This document shows, in pieces, positions 16,747-25,403 of a stretch of 53,166 nucleotides of DNA. Origin of the DNA: Candidatus Parvarchaeota archaeon. Lineage in GTDB: Archaea; Nanobdellota; Nanobdellia; JAFCGN01. The notes beneath the pieces were generated by a model that was not told the origin of the DNA, ran no database searches, and was given only the letters and a program-made list of their open reading frames with translations. Where the stretch lies: positions 1 to 53,166 of the forward strand of contig JAFCGN010000007.1 in assembly GCA_017608045.1 (NCBI GenBank). The letters are read 5' to 3'. A program made the translations under genes and the position numbers. Each line of letters begins with the position of its first letter. The first letter of the stretch is position 1.

Positions 16747-17064
16747 ATGGTAAGGAAAACAAAGCAAAACAAGACAATGAAAGCAAAAGTAATTAAGAGT
16801 GAAGTAGAGGATTACAAGGATAAAGTGATCTTGATTTCAGGGATTTTCGTTTTTTCTATGATGTTCTTATCGTTTGTCGTTGAATCAAGCATTCTAACAA
16901 TATTAATAACTCTTTTAATAGTTGGGTCAGATATTTATTGCGTAGTAGCAGGCATTAAACTTTTGAAACTCAAATACAGGTTAGCACCTTATATATTAAC
17001 AGTTTACGGCATTTACCTTTTATACTTTATACTTTCATTCCTGTATTTATCAACTATTGGTTAA
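16747..17064 (+). CDS. Small membrane protein, three helices, unknown
   Basis: The 105-residue protein has a basic N-terminus (~30 residues). Three hydrophobic segments follow: about VILISGIFVFSMMFLSFVV, ILTILITLLIVGSDIYCVV and APYILTVYGIYLLYFILSFLY. No family is recognised. It lies between the Trm9-like gene and hjc with its own upstream region. Confidence 0.65.
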   Translation: MVRKTKQNKTMKAKVIKSEVEDYKDKVILISGIFVFSMMFLSFVVESSILTILITLLIVGSDIYCVVAGIKLLKLKYRLAPYILTVYGIYLLYFILSFLYLSTIG

Positions 17065-17140
17065 ATTCTTATTCTTATTTTTTTTTAATTAATAATCTTT
17101 AACACTAAATTTATTATTGTAATTTGATTTTCAAAAAAAT

Positions 17141-17494
17141 ATGAAGAGAAAAGGCACGAATGCTGAAAGAGAATTAATGCATAAATTATGGAATCAAGGA
17201 TTTGCAGTTGTAAGAGCAGCAGGAAGCGGTTCAACAACTCTTCCAAACCCTGATTTGTTTGCTTCTTTTGAAGGTAAGAATTATGCTATTGAATGCAAGT
17301 GCACTAAAAATAAATTTATAAGAATAAGGAGGGAACAGCTTGAAAACTTGAAGATTTTTTCAAGAAGAGCAGGTGCAAAGCCAATTATTGCTGTGAAATT
17401 TATAAATAATGGATGGAGGTTCTATGAAGCAAATAAATTGGTTTTGAAATATGAAGAAGGTGTTAGGAGTTTTTATCAAAAGAAACTTTTTTAG
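17141..17494 (+). CDS. hjc: Holliday junction resolvase Hjc
   Basis: Hjc cuts four-way DNA junctions during recombination. The 117-residue protein shows the archaeal Hjc pattern: KRKGTNAEREL with catalytic E9, FAVVRAAGSGS, NPDLFA with D38, and the nuclease E-x-K in AIECKC (E51, K53). Length (~120 aa) is right. It is a soluble endonuclease active as a dimer. The gene stands alone between unrelated small genes. Confidence 0.95.
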   Translation: MKRKGTNAERELMHKLWNQGFAVVRAAGSGSTTLPNPDLFASFEGKNYAIECKCTKNKFIRIRREQLENLKIFSRRAGAKPIIAVKFINNGWRFYEANKLVLKYEEGVRSFYQKKLF

Positions 17495-17619
17495 AAGTCT
17501 TTTTAATAAAATATTTTTTATTGATTATACTCATTCAAGGTTTTTTTAATGAATTAAAAAAATTGAATGAAGAATTATGCTTAAATCTTCTGTAAATAAA
17601 AGAAGTATGTTTGTTTTTA

Positions 17620-17769
17620 GTGAAGAGAGAATTTGACAAAGAAAGAGTAAAAATGATGGGTGGGGATGAGAAATTAGTGAAAAAAGAAAAAAATCTTTTG
17701 AATTTGCTTGTTGATTATGCGTTAGATGAATTTATTTTGAATATTGTAAAGAATATAATAAATATTTAA
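17620..17769 (+). CDS. Possible small protein, 38-49 aa
   Basis: In the 300-bp gap after hjc, a frame runs from GTG 17620 (49 aa) or ATG 17653 (38 aa) to TAA 17767-17769. The product is Lys/Glu-rich, then LLNLLVDYALDEFILNIVKNIINI, an amphipathic helix. There is no ribosome binding site of note and no recognised family. The rest of the gap (17495-17619) shows nothing. It may be chance or a remnant. Confidence 0.25.
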   Translation: MKREFDKERVKMMGGDEKLVKKEKNLLNLLVDYALDEFILNIVKNIINI

Positions 17770-17794
17770 AAAAAGCAATTTTTGTGAATATTTT

Positions 17795-18154
17795 ATGAGA
17801 TTATACAGGGTTAAAAACGAGGAATTAATGAGTCATGCAATTGATTGGCAGAATGAAATTTTTAATTTAGTGTCTCTTTTAAGGGAAGTTGATGAAAATG
17901 ACAAACAAGTGAATTCTTTTTTAATAAACTTATTGGATGGTTTTAATGCCTTTCTTTATTGGAAATGGCCAAACAAGCATTCAGAGGAGGAATTAAAAAT
18001 TATTGAAGAAAAAGGAAATTTTGTAAAAGAGTATTTTCAAAAAAAAGCAAAAGAAAGCGAATTGCCTGGGAATTCAAAATACTATAAGAAGATGGCGAGC
18101 ATAACAAAAGAAACCATAAATTATATTTTGAATTCTCAATATAAATTGCAGTAA
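17795..18154 (+). CDS. Small soluble helical protein, unknown
   Basis: The 119-residue product is charged and predicted all-helical, with no membrane segment (MRLYRVKNEELMSHAIDWQNEIFNL...). No domain is recognised. Its stop codon TAA (18152-18154) shares its last base with the 3' end of the antisense tRNA-Thr gene, so the two transcription units collide. Confidence 0.6.
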   Translation: MRLYRVKNEELMSHAIDWQNEIFNLVSLLREVDENDKQVNSFLINLLDGFNAFLYWKWPNKHSEEELKIIEEKGNFVKEYFQKKAKESELPGNSKYYKKMASITKETINYILNSQYKLQ

Positions 18155-18237
18155 GCCCTTGGTGAGATTCGAACTCACGACCCCTGCCTTTCTTGTAGGA
18201 TTACGAGGGCAGTGCTCTACCACTGAGCTACAAGGGC
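18154..18237 (-). tRNA. tRNA-Thr (CGT) with a 12-nt intron
   Basis: The minus strand folds into a complete cloverleaf. Acceptor GCCCTTG/CAAGGGC has T73. The D arm is GCTC..GAGC, the anticodon stem CTGCC/GGCAG, and the T arm GTGAG-TTCGAAT-CTCAC. The 19 nt between the anticodon-stem strands must hold a 7-nt loop plus a 12-nt intron. With the canonical site after position 37 the loop is CTCGTA|A, giving anticodon CGT (18205-18203), which reads ACG Thr. The intron (18201-18190) can pair GTA/TAC with the anticodon side, a minimal bulge-helix-bulge-like structure. CCA is not encoded. Confidence 0.88.
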
Positions 18238-18284
18238 GCTTGTTTGACTATCTTTATTAATTAAATTTGTTTATTAATTTGCAT

Positions 18285-18839
18285 ATGTTTGATATAAATT
18301 TATTGTTTAATTTTGATTTAGAAGCAATTAAGTTTTTTTTAGTAACTGTTTTAATTAATGCAAAAGATATATTTTTAGCGCCTTTAGGTGATTTTGATGT
18401 TTTTTGGACGCTTCTTCCTGTTTATGTTTCATGGATACAAGCAGAATTTTTTGTTGAAAGAGAAAAAACAAGTTATGCAAACGCATTTACTAATGGTTTT
18501 GCTATGATTTGGGCAAGTGCTAATTGGCTTAAATATTTAATAGATACTCCCTCGCAAGCAAATGATTTTAAACTCTTTGTTTCTGTTTTATTCATAATTT
18601 ATGGGATTTCTGTATGGATTAATGCATATCTTGGTAAAAAAATTGCAGTTTTAATTGGAAAACAAGTTTTGATAAGTTTCTTCATTATTGTTTTCTCACC
18701 ATATATTTTTGGAATTGTTGATTTGAATTTAAGTAATTTCACAAGCATGTTGCTTGTTTTTTTCTTTATATGGTTTGTTTTTTCTATTCTTAAGAGGGTT
18801 CTTCCAGAACCTAAGGGGATTGTAGAAGATGGGAATTAA
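18285..18839 (+). CDS. Multi-pass membrane protein, unknown
   Basis: ATG 18285 (184 aa) is preferred over the in-frame TTG 18267. The protein has about five hydrophobic segments, including FFLVTVLINAKDIFLAPL, WTLLPVYVSWIQAEFFV, LFVSVLFIIYGISVWINAYLG, VLISFFIIVFSPYIFGIV and MLLVFFFIWFVFSIL. No family is recognised. It is followed by another membrane protein 42 bp downstream, likely in the same operon. Confidence 0.7.
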   Translation: MFDINLLFNFDLEAIKFFLVTVLINAKDIFLAPLGDFDVFWTLLPVYVSWIQAEFFVEREKTSYANAFTNGFAMIWASANWLKYLIDTPSQANDFKLFVSVLFIIYGISVWINAYLGKKIAVLIGKQVLISFFIIVFSPYIFGIVDLNLSNFTSMLLVFFFIWFVFSILKRVLPEPKGIVEDGN

Positions 18840-18881
18840 AAATAATAAAATAATAAATAATTGTGTAGAATAAAATATATT

Positions 18882-19352
18882 ATGCCTTATAAAGAATTTA
18901 AACCAAAAAAAAGAGTTATTCTGGTTTGGTTTTATGAAAAAGCAATGTTTTTTAGCTTGCTCATGCTTTTTATTTTCACATTTCTTTTAACACTTGTTGC
19001 ATTTTCAAACGTTAATGTTGTTGAATTTTACAGACCGTTTCTCTTTGCTTTTTTTGTTGCATTCAATTTCACGCTTTTTCTTGTTTTAATTTATGAATGG
19101 TTGCAGAAAAAATATTTTGTTCTTCCAATAAATGTTTATGTTAGGCAAGGTAAAAAAATAAAGAAAATCTCTATTGTTGATATAAAAGAAATAAAAATAA
19201 CACAAAATAAATTAGAGAGATTATTGAAAATTGGAAAAGTGAGAATTAAAACACAAGAAGGAGAAATAATTTTAGAAGGAGTGCATTATCCTGAGAAATT
19301 AGAAATTGATTTGCTTAAAAAAGCGCACGCATTGAGAAAAGAAAGAATTTAA
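18882..19352 (+). CDS. Two-helix membrane protein with PH-like soluble domain
   Basis: ATG 18882 (156 aa) is chosen; the open frame extends upstream only to a TTG at 18861. Two transmembrane helices (~22-45 and ~55-77) are followed by about 75 residues with alternating hydrophobic strands (FVLPINVYVRQGKKIKKISIVDIKEIKI...KVRIKTQEGEIILEGV) and a final helix. This layout resembles bacterial PH (bPH2/YdbS-like) membrane proteins. The assignment is by shape, not by clear motif. Its stop overlaps the stop of the convergent PUA-like gene. Confidence 0.6.
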   Translation: MPYKEFKPKKRVILVWFYEKAMFFSLLMLFIFTFLLTLVAFSNVNVVEFYRPFLFAFFVAFNFTLFLVLIYEWLQKKYFVLPINVYVRQGKKIKKISIVDIKEIKITQNKLERLLKIGKVRIKTQEGEIILEGVHYPEKLEIDLLKKAHALRKERI

Positions 19353-19804
19353 TCTTTAATTCTTCTATTTTTTGCAAGCATATTTAATATGATGTTTCCT
19401 GTAAATTTTCCGCTTCCATAGAAATCTTTTTTGTTTTTTATTAATACATACCCTTTTGTTAGGTTTATTGAATTAAACTCTAATATGTTTTTCCCGTGAA
19501 TCCATTTGTTCAAATTTTCTTCATCTAATTCAACAAAATTCTTTTTTGCAAAAGGCCCGATTAATTGACATGCTTCAACGCTTAATCTAAAATATTTATC
19601 ATCATAGCTTCCGAAATAGGAGCCGACAAACTCGATTCGCATCTTGTCAAGATTTATTTTATTAAATTCAGGAGGGATTATCCATACTTTTTCTTTTCCG
19701 CTCCGCAAGAAATCAAAATTAAATTTAAAGTCTTCAAGAGAGTATCTTTCTTTTAAATAATTTATTAATTCTTTTTTTTCATTTCTGGATATGATTATTG
19801 CCAT
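19349..19804 (-). CDS. PUA-like RNA-binding protein paired with m5C methyltransferase
   Basis: The 151-residue protein ends with KGYVLIKNKKDFYGSGKFTGNIILNMLAKNRRI, the beta-rich pattern typical of PUA-like domains found with archaeal NOL1/NOP2 (RsmF-like) methyltransferases. It is encoded 1 bp after the methyltransferase gene on the same strand. In many organisms this domain is fused to the enzyme. The likely role is RNA binding or substrate recognition for that enzyme (inference). Confidence 0.72.
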   Translation of the reverse strand: MAIIISRNEKKELINYLKERYSLEDFKFNFDFLRSGKEKVWIIPPEFNKINLDKMRIEFVGSYFGSYDDKYFRLSVEACQLIGPFAKKNFVELDEENLNKWIHGKNILEFNSINLTKGYVLIKNKKDFYGSGKFTGNIILNMLAKNRRIKD

Positions 19805-19805
19805 T

Positions 19806-20741
19806 TTATTCCACTCTTTTTATTTTACATACAAAAAAACCTTCACTATCATTATCTTGCGGGAGTATTCTTAATGCGTTTTTAATGCTTTTATGAAATT
19901 CGTTTTCTTTCCATTCAAGTATTGGTTCATGTTTTTTTAATTTTAGATTTATTTTTTCAATTTTTGCAGTTCCCCTTTTTTCTAATAAGAAATCAATCAC
20001 TTCTTCGTTTTCTTCAACAGTAACAGAACAAGTGCTGTATACAAGAGTTCCGTTCTGTTCCAAACTATCAAAACTGCTTAGAATTAATTGTTTTTGAAGC
20101 TTGCTTAGTTTTTCAACTGCTTTTAAACTCCACATTTTAGGTATATGCAAGTTTCTTCTTACAGTTCCGCTTGCACTGCAAGGAGCATCTAAAAGAACAT
20201 AGTTAAATTTTTGAGGTATTTTGCGAAAACTCCTTCCATCCATTCGGGTTATGATAGTATTAATAACTCCCATTCTTTGGATATTGCTTCTTAATACTCT
20301 AAGTCTGTTCATTTCAGGTTCATTAGCAACAATGATTCCAGTGTTTTTCATTATTTGAGCGATAGAGGTTGTTTTGCTCCCTGGTGCTGCTGCAATATCA
20401 AGAACAATTGAGTGTTTTTCAGGATTTAAAACAATAGGAGGTATCATGCTTGCGCTTTCCTGCACATAAAAGTATCCTAAAAGGTGTTCAAGCGATTTCC
20501 CTATGGGATTCGGTTTTTCTATTACTTTATAACCATTCGGAACAAAACTAATTTTATTGAATACCCATCCTTTTTTTTCTAATCTTTCAATAATTTCTTT
20601 TTCATTTATTTTTAATGTGTTAATCCTTATACATGAGTTTAATGGTTTTAAACTCCATTCAAAGAATTCTTTCGCTTCTTTTTGAAGTAATTCTTTGAAA
20701 TAATCCTTGAATTGTTTTGATAAAATATTTTTTTTATTCAT
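19806..20741 (-). CDS. RNA (cytosine-5) methyltransferase, NSUN/Nop2-Trm4 family
   Basis: The 311-residue enzyme methylates C5 of cytosine in tRNA or rRNA. The SAM motif LDIAAAPGSKT is at ~114-124. Motif IV is DAPCSASG (185-192, releasing Cys188) and motif VI is YSTCSVT (235-241, catalytic Cys238). A short N-terminal domain (NSCIRINTLKI) precedes the core. It forms a tight pair with the downstream PUA-like gene and follows a PAP2 gene by 9 bp, so the three probably form one operon. Which RNA is modified cannot be decided here. Confidence 0.93.
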   Translation of the reverse strand: MNKKNILSKQFKDYFKELLQKEAKEFFEWSLKPLNSCIRINTLKINEKEIIERLEKKGWVFNKISFVPNGYKVIEKPNPIGKSLEHLLGYFYVQESASMIPPIVLNPEKHSIVLDIAAAPGSKTTSIAQIMKNTGIIVANEPEMNRLRVLRSNIQRMGVINTIITRMDGRSFRKIPQKFNYVLLDAPCSASGTVRRNLHIPKMWSLKAVEKLSKLQKQLILSSFDSLEQNGTLVYSTCSVTVEENEEVIDFLLEKRGTAKIEKINLKLKKHEPILEWKENEFHKSIKNALRILPQDNDSEGFFVCKIKRVE

Positions 20742-20750
20742 TTTTTTCCC

Positions 20751-21182
20751 TCAGAAAATCTTTAACATGCAAATTCCAACTAAAATCCCGTAGATTGCTC
20801 CACCAACAACATCAATTAAATCATGAACACCTAACTTAATTCTTGAATATGCTATGAAAAAAGCAAATGGTAAGATAAAAAAGCCAAGAAGCGGGGTCCA
20901 ATAACCCATAATTATTGTTAATAGAAAAATGCTGCTTGTATGACTGCTTGGGAACGCGTAATCTTTTGAATGTTTTGTTTTAATTTTTCTCTTTTTTTTT
21001 ACAATTTTTTTAATCAATTTTATGCTAAGAATACTGAATAATTCTCCAATAATTATTTGCAAGCTGATTTTTTTTATATCAAGATTTAAACTCCAAAAAA
21101 CAAGTAGGATTAATAAAACCATGATGAATAGTCCTAACTTTGCTTTTGAATCAATTAAATCAAAAATTTTTTTTGTTTTCAA
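20751..21182 (-). CDS. PAP2-family membrane phosphatase
   Basis: The 143-residue integral membrane protein has the second and third PAP2 signatures: PSSHTSS (His81, general acid) and SRIKLGVHDLIDVVGG (Arg114, His120 nucleophile, Asp124). The first signature is reduced to KHSKDYAF and lacks the usual RP. There are about four to five membrane helices. PAP2 enzymes dephosphorylate lipid phosphates such as polyprenyl diphosphate, relevant to N-glycosylation and lipid synthesis. It leads the operon containing the RNA methyltransferase. Confidence 0.85.
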   Translation of the reverse strand: MKTKKIFDLIDSKAKLGLFIMVLLILLVFWSLNLDIKKISLQIIIGELFSILSIKLIKKIVKKKRKIKTKHSKDYAFPSSHTSSIFLLTIIMGYWTPLLGFFILPFAFFIAYSRIKLGVHDLIDVVGGAIYGILVGICMLKIF

Positions 21183-21284
21183 TAAAAGACACCTTAATAC
21201 TCATAAATTTTTTATTTTTTAAGTATTTTGAGGCTCTCAATAAAAATAATTATTTATTTATAATAAAAAATACTATGAACGAAT

Positions 21285-21812
21285 ATGTCTGTGAGAGTAT
21301 ATGAAGGAATAACTTTAGTAATTATTCCTGTTGAACAATATTTTAAAAAAAATATTTCTTTAATAAGTAATTTTTCAAAAAAAGGTTATGAAATTATTTA
21401 TGTAACTTCTAACAAGCCTTTTAAAATATTGAATGAAGTTTTTAAGAAAAAAAAGATAGAGAACGTGTTTGTTATAGATATGATAACTAAAACAGCTGTT
21501 AATGCTCCTAAAAAAGAAAAAAATGTTTTATTTACAAATTCTCCAACATCTTTAACAGAAGTTTCAATAAGCATTAACCAATTGCTTAATAAGTTGAAAA
21601 ACAAAAAAAGAATGTTATTCTTTGATTCTTTGACTGCATTAAGAATTTATAATGATGAATCTCGCGTTGAAAAATTCACGCATTTTTTAACAAATAAGCT
21701 GCGCTTTGCAGAAGTAAAAGCAATTTTTATTAGTGTGGAAGAGGAAACTGACAAACTTTTAATACAAAAACTTTCTTTATTAGTTGATAATGTGGTGAAA
21801 TTAAATGATTAA
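21285..21812 (+). CDS. KaiC-like protein lacking a P-loop (signalling island, copy 1)
   Basis: The 175-residue protein follows the KaiC/RecA strand order. An initial strand (TLVIIPVEQYF) stands where Walker A would be, then IIYVTSNKP, VFVIDMITK, and a Walker B-like MLFFDSLTALRIYNDE. It ends with KAIFISVEEE and VDNVVKLND. No GxxGxGKT is present, so it should not hydrolyse ATP in the usual way. It is clearly related to the protein at 26203-26736: both share SPxxLTE, FDSL[TS]xLxIYxD and a following R..F. The gene opens the island, and its stop overlaps the next start. Confidence 0.65.
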   Translation: MSVRVYEGITLVIIPVEQYFKKNISLISNFSKKGYEIIYVTSNKPFKILNEVFKKKKIENVFVIDMITKTAVNAPKKEKNVLFTNSPTSLTEVSISINQLLNKLKNKKRMLFFDSLTALRIYNDESRVEKFTHFLTNKLRFAEVKAIFISVEEETDKLLIQKLSLLVDNVVKLND

Positions 21813-22587
21813 TATGCTTTTCATTTTGCAATTAATTGATTTTTTGGTTGTAGGAGGATTAATAATTAATTTTTTTCTTATGATGTTAGCATATTTTGGG
21901 TTTGAAAAAGGAGAAACAAAAAATCTTATGAAAAGCAATATTTCTTTACAATTCTTTGTTTCATTGCTTATTATTTCTTTAGTTATTTCTCAAGTAAGAA
22001 GTGGGTATGCTGGTTTGGAAGATATTAACTATTATATTCAAAGAGTTTTATTCTTGATTGTGCTTATTGTAGAAAGCAGGTTTGTTCTTAAATTGAATGT
22101 TTTTTCAGCAAATTTTGGATTTAAAACAAGTTATGAAGGCATCTTATCATTATTTAATTTAAAACCTGAAAAAGAGATTACAAACAGTCAAAGAAGAGAA
22201 CATTTATCATTTTTAATCCTTGTTTCAGTAATGTTTTTTGCAACAATTTTTTTAATAAAAAGTTATCTTCCTCAAAACGACCTTGAAGTTTTTTCTGACG
22301 GCATAATAGGTCTTTTATACATTATTGCTTTTGGATTTAATTTTATTGCCTTTAAATTCACTAATAATAAGAAGGTATTTTGTATTTCAGCAAGTTTTTT
22401 CGGACTTGCTATAATTCGTCTTTTTGAAATTGGTTTTCAAGGATTAGATTATATTGCGCCTGCAAGCACTCATTATTTTGCAAAAATGCTTATTGAATTG
22501 TTTAGGATGTTATTTATTATTTTCCTCTTATATTTTATGTTTGGATTAATAAAAAATAACAAAAAAACAGGTGATGTTCTTGATTAA
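21805..22587 (+). CDS. Multi-pass membrane protein of the signalling island
   Basis: The 260-residue protein has about seven to eight hydrophobic helices (LQLIDFLVVGGLIINFFLMMLAYFGF near the start, LFRMLFIIFLLYFMFGLI at the end) and a short cytosolic loop around LKPEKEITNSQRRE. ATG 21805 overlaps the preceding gene by 8 nt, and its own 3' end overlaps the next by 14-17 nt, so translation is coupled. No family is recognised. It resembles the membrane sensor part of a histidine kinase separated from its kinase, and may be the signal input (inference). Confidence 0.7.
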   Translation: MINMLFILQLIDFLVVGGLIINFFLMMLAYFGFEKGETKNLMKSNISLQFFVSLLIISLVISQVRSGYAGLEDINYYIQRVLFLIVLIVESRFVLKLNVFSANFGFKTSYEGILSLFNLKPEKEITNSQRREHLSFLILVSVMFFATIFLIKSYLPQNDLEVFSDGIIGLLYIIAFGFNFIAFKFTNNKKVFCISASFFGLAIIRLFEIGFQGLDYIAPASTHYFAKMLIELFRMLFIIFLLYFMFGLIKNNKKTGDVLD

Positions 22588-22846
22588 TGTATATGCAATT
22601 TTGTCTATTGTAATTAATTTTATTTTATCAATTATATTTGGTTTTTCTTGTCTTATTTTGTTGGAAAATTTTAGGAAAAAAAATTACTCTTATTTAATAA
22701 TTGGTTTAGCCATTTTTAGTATTGTTTATTTGTTGAAAGGTGTTTTTAGTTTTTTAGTATTGTTTAATACTCCTTATTGGATTTTTGTTAATCTTCTTGA
22801 ATCCTTGGGCATGATTTTTGTTATATTGTCAATAATTGCTTATTGA
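22574..22846 (+). CDS. Small three-helix membrane protein of the signalling island
   Basis: The 90-residue protein is three hydrophobic helices with almost no loops (INVYAILSIVINFILSIIFGFSCLILLENF, YLIIGLAIFSIVYLLKGVFSFLVLF, WIFVNLLESLGMIFVILSIIAY). It overlaps the upstream membrane-protein gene and precedes the histidine kinase by 57 bp. GTG 22571 is an alternative start. Possibly a second membrane subunit of the sensor; no family is recognised. Confidence 0.65.
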   Translation: MFLINVYAILSIVINFILSIIFGFSCLILLENFRKKNYSYLIIGLAIFSIVYLLKGVFSFLVLFNTPYWIFVNLLESLGMIFVILSIIAY

Positions 22847-22903
22847 GAATGTTCAAATTTTAATGAATAATTTAAAATAGTTAGTTTTTGTATATTCATA
22901 TAT

Positions 22904-25333
22904 ATGAAAAATGATAATAAGGAACTTTTTTCTAAAAAAGATTTTAATAACTTAATAAGATTGTTTGGAAAAGCCATAATAAAACTTGATTTAAAAACTG
23001 GTAAGTATGATTTCGTTTTAGGGAATATAGAGAAGTATGGATATTCAAAAGAGAATTTTCAGAAAAAATTTTTTATTAAGGACATAATGCATCCAGAAGA
23101 TGTTAAAAACATACTGTTGAGAGACATAAAATTAATGAATGAAGGTAAAACACCTCCATTGAGGGAAAATTTTAGAATAAAAAACCCAAAAGGAGGGTAT
23201 TATTTTGTTGAACAAAGAAATCATTGGATAAAAGATAAGGAAGGAAATTTTACACACTTAATGGCTGTTTTAGAGGATAAAACTAAAGAAAAAACGCTTG
23301 AAGAAAAGTTAAAAAAAAATGAGGAACTTTATGAAACACTTGTTGAAAGGGCTAATGATGGAATCTTATTAATACATAATAAAAAAATAATTTTTGTAAA
23401 TAAAAAGATTACAAAAATGTTTGGTTATTCAAAAAACGAGATTTTAAATACTGATTTTACAAAATATGTAAGCAAAAAAGAGATTCCTAAATTGCTTAAA
23501 CTTTATGTTAATCGTTTTCTCGGAAAAAAAGTGCCGACAATTTATGAAACAATTCTGATTAATAAAAATGGAGAAGAAGTTATTGTGGAAGTGAATGGTG
23601 GTTTAGTGGATTATGAGGGTAAAAAATGTGATTTAGTGTTTATTAGGGATATAACTGAGAGAAAAAAGACAGCTGAAAAAATAATTGAAAGTGAAGAAAA
23701 ATTCAGAACTTTGTTTGATAACCTGAATGATGGTGTAGTAATTTATGATTATGTTGAGAATCAAAATGATTTTGTTTTTGTTGACTTAAATAAAGCAGTA
23801 GAGAAAATGGAGGGTGTAAGAAGAAAACATGTAATTGGGAAAAGAGTTACAAAAGTTTTTCCTATTGTAAAAAAAACAGGTTTATTTGATGTTTTTCAAA
23901 GGGTTTTTAAAACAGGAACACCAGAATTCAAAACAATTGTTTTTCGTGATAAAAAAAATAAAATTTATGCTTATAGAAAAAATTATGTTTTTAAACTTCC
24001 TGATAATCATTTAGTAGTAATTTATAAAGATTTAACAAAAGAAAAAGTAGCTGAACAAAAAATAATTGAAAGTGAAGAAAAATTCAGAACACTTTTTGAA
24101 ACAGCAAACATTGGTATTTCTTTGATGAAAAAAGAGGTTTTTACTGATTGTAATCAAAAATTTCTCGAATTATTTGGGCTTAATTCAAAAAAACAAATAA
24201 TTGGTAAAACAATATATGATTTTTTTCCGCAAAAACAAACACATGGAAAGGATTCAAAAACAAAAGCAAAACAATTATTTAATAAAACATTAAAAGGGCA
24301 AGCGCAATTCCTTGAATGGAAATTTAAAAAACTTAATAACACTGTGTTTGATGCAGAAGTAACATTGTCAAGATTAATAATTAAAAACGAGCCATATATT
24401 CTTATTTTTGTCAAAGACATTACAGAAAGAAAAAAAATAGAGCAAAAATTGGTGATTGCACAAAAGAAATTGAAAGAATACTCCTTAAATCTTGAAAAGA
24501 AAGTTAAGGAAAGAACAAAAGAGTTGAAGAAAACAATAAAGGCACTTAAACTAAAAGAAAAAAGATTAATTAATTCAAAAAAAGCTTTAATAAATCTTAC
24601 AGGAGAACTTAATAGTGCTTTAAAAGAATTGAAAAAATTAGATGAGATGAAAACGCGTTTTTTAAGCACAATAAGCCATGAATTAAGAACACCCATGACT
24701 CCTATGAAAGCACAATTGCAAATGCTTTTAAAAAAATATTTTGGAGAGTTGAATGATGAACAAGAAGAAAGTCTTAGAATTGTGCTTAATAATACTGAAA
24801 GACTTGATTCCCTTATAGCTGATTTACTTGATGTTTCAAGAATACAAGCAAAAGCACTTAAACTCTTTCTTAAAAAAAATAGTTTAAATGAGGTGATAAA
24901 AGAAACTCTTAAATTGCTTGAACCAAAAATAAAGAAAAAAGGTCTTGACATAAGCATAAGATTAACACCGCTTCCTAAATTTTATTTTGACAAGAACAGG
25001 ATAACGCAGGTGATGATTAATTTATTAGATAATGCAGTTAAATTTACTCCAAAAGGAAAAATAAGCGTGTTTTCCAAAAAATCTAGAAAAAAAGCAATCG
25101 TGGTTATAAAAGACACGGGAGTTGGAATTTCAAAAGAAATTCAATCAAAATTGTTTCACCCATTTATTCAAGAGGATACTTCTAAAACAAGAAATTTTGG
25201 AGGTACAGGTCTTGGATTAAGCATTTGTAAAGGAATAATAGATGCACATAATGGGAGAATATGGTTTGAAAGTAAGAAAAACAAAGGAAGCACGTTTTAT
25301 TTTGAGTTGCCAATTAAAGAAAGTTTGAAATAG
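22904..25333 (+). CDS. Soluble sensor histidine kinase with four PAS domains
   Basis: The 809-residue protein has no membrane segment. Four PAS domains lie at about 12-130, 140-250, 265-380 and 390-505, the last three followed by DITERKK-type or DLTKEK-type PAC ends. A long coiled coil (~510-585) leads to HisKA with the H-box SHELRTP (His592 phosphorylated). The HATPase has N-box QVMINLLDNAVKFTP, G1 DTGVGIS and G2 GGTGLGLSI. It should phosphorylate the two receivers encoded just downstream. PAS3 and PAS4 linkers are nearly identical in DNA, showing recent internal duplication. No output domain is attached. Confidence 0.93.
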   Translation: MKNDNKELFSKKDFNNLIRLFGKAIIKLDLKTGKYDFVLGNIEKYGYSKENFQKKFFIKDIMHPEDVKNILLRDIKLMNEGKTPPLRENFRIKNPKGGYYFVEQRNHWIKDKEGNFTHLMAVLEDKTKEKTLEEKLKKNEELYETLVERANDGILLIHNKKIIFVNKKITKMFGYSKNEILNTDFTKYVSKKEIPKLLKLYVNRFLGKKVPTIYETILINKNGEEVIVEVNGGLVDYEGKKCDLVFIRDITERKKTAEKIIESEEKFRTLFDNLNDGVVIYDYVENQNDFVFVDLNKAVEKMEGVRRKHVIGKRVTKVFPIVKKTGLFDVFQRVFKTGTPEFKTIVFRDKKNKIYAYRKNYVFKLPDNHLVVIYKDLTKEKVAEQKIIESEEKFRTLFETANIGISLMKKEVFTDCNQKFLELFGLNSKKQIIGKTIYDFFPQKQTHGKDSKTKAKQLFNKTLKGQAQFLEWKFKKLNNTVFDAEVTLSRLIIKNEPYILIFVKDITERKKIEQKLVIAQKKLKEYSLNLEKKVKERTKELKKTIKALKLKEKRLINSKKALINLTGELNSALKELKKLDEMKTRFLSTISHELRTPMTPMKAQLQMLLKKYFGELNDEQEESLRIVLNNTERLDSLIADLLDVSRIQAKALKLFLKKNSLNEVIKETLKLLEPKIKKKGLDISIRLTPLPKFYFDKNRITQVMINLLDNAVKFTPKGKISVFSKKSRKKAIVVIKDTGVGISKEIQSKLFHPFIQEDTSKTRNFGGTGLGLSICKGIIDAHNGRIWFESKKNKGSTFYFELPIKESLK

Positions 25334-25392
25334 TAATATTGCGTTCTAATATATAGTTTTGTGTATTCATTAAAAAAGGAGTTTTAATGAAT

Positions 25393-25398
25393 GGAGGT
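25393..25398 (+). promoter_or_regulatory. Strong ribosome binding site GGAGGT
   Basis: GGAGGT lies 5 nt before ATG 25404 of the first receiver gene. It is among the best matches to the 16S rRNA 3' end in the window, suggesting strong translation of this receiver. Confidence 0.6.
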
Positions 25399-25403
25399 AT
25401 TTA

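Noticed and set aside
24154-24957. Long minus-strand open frame opposite the histidine kinase
   Set aside because: It is antisense to well-conserved PAS and HisKA sequence and has low-complexity Ser/Phe content.
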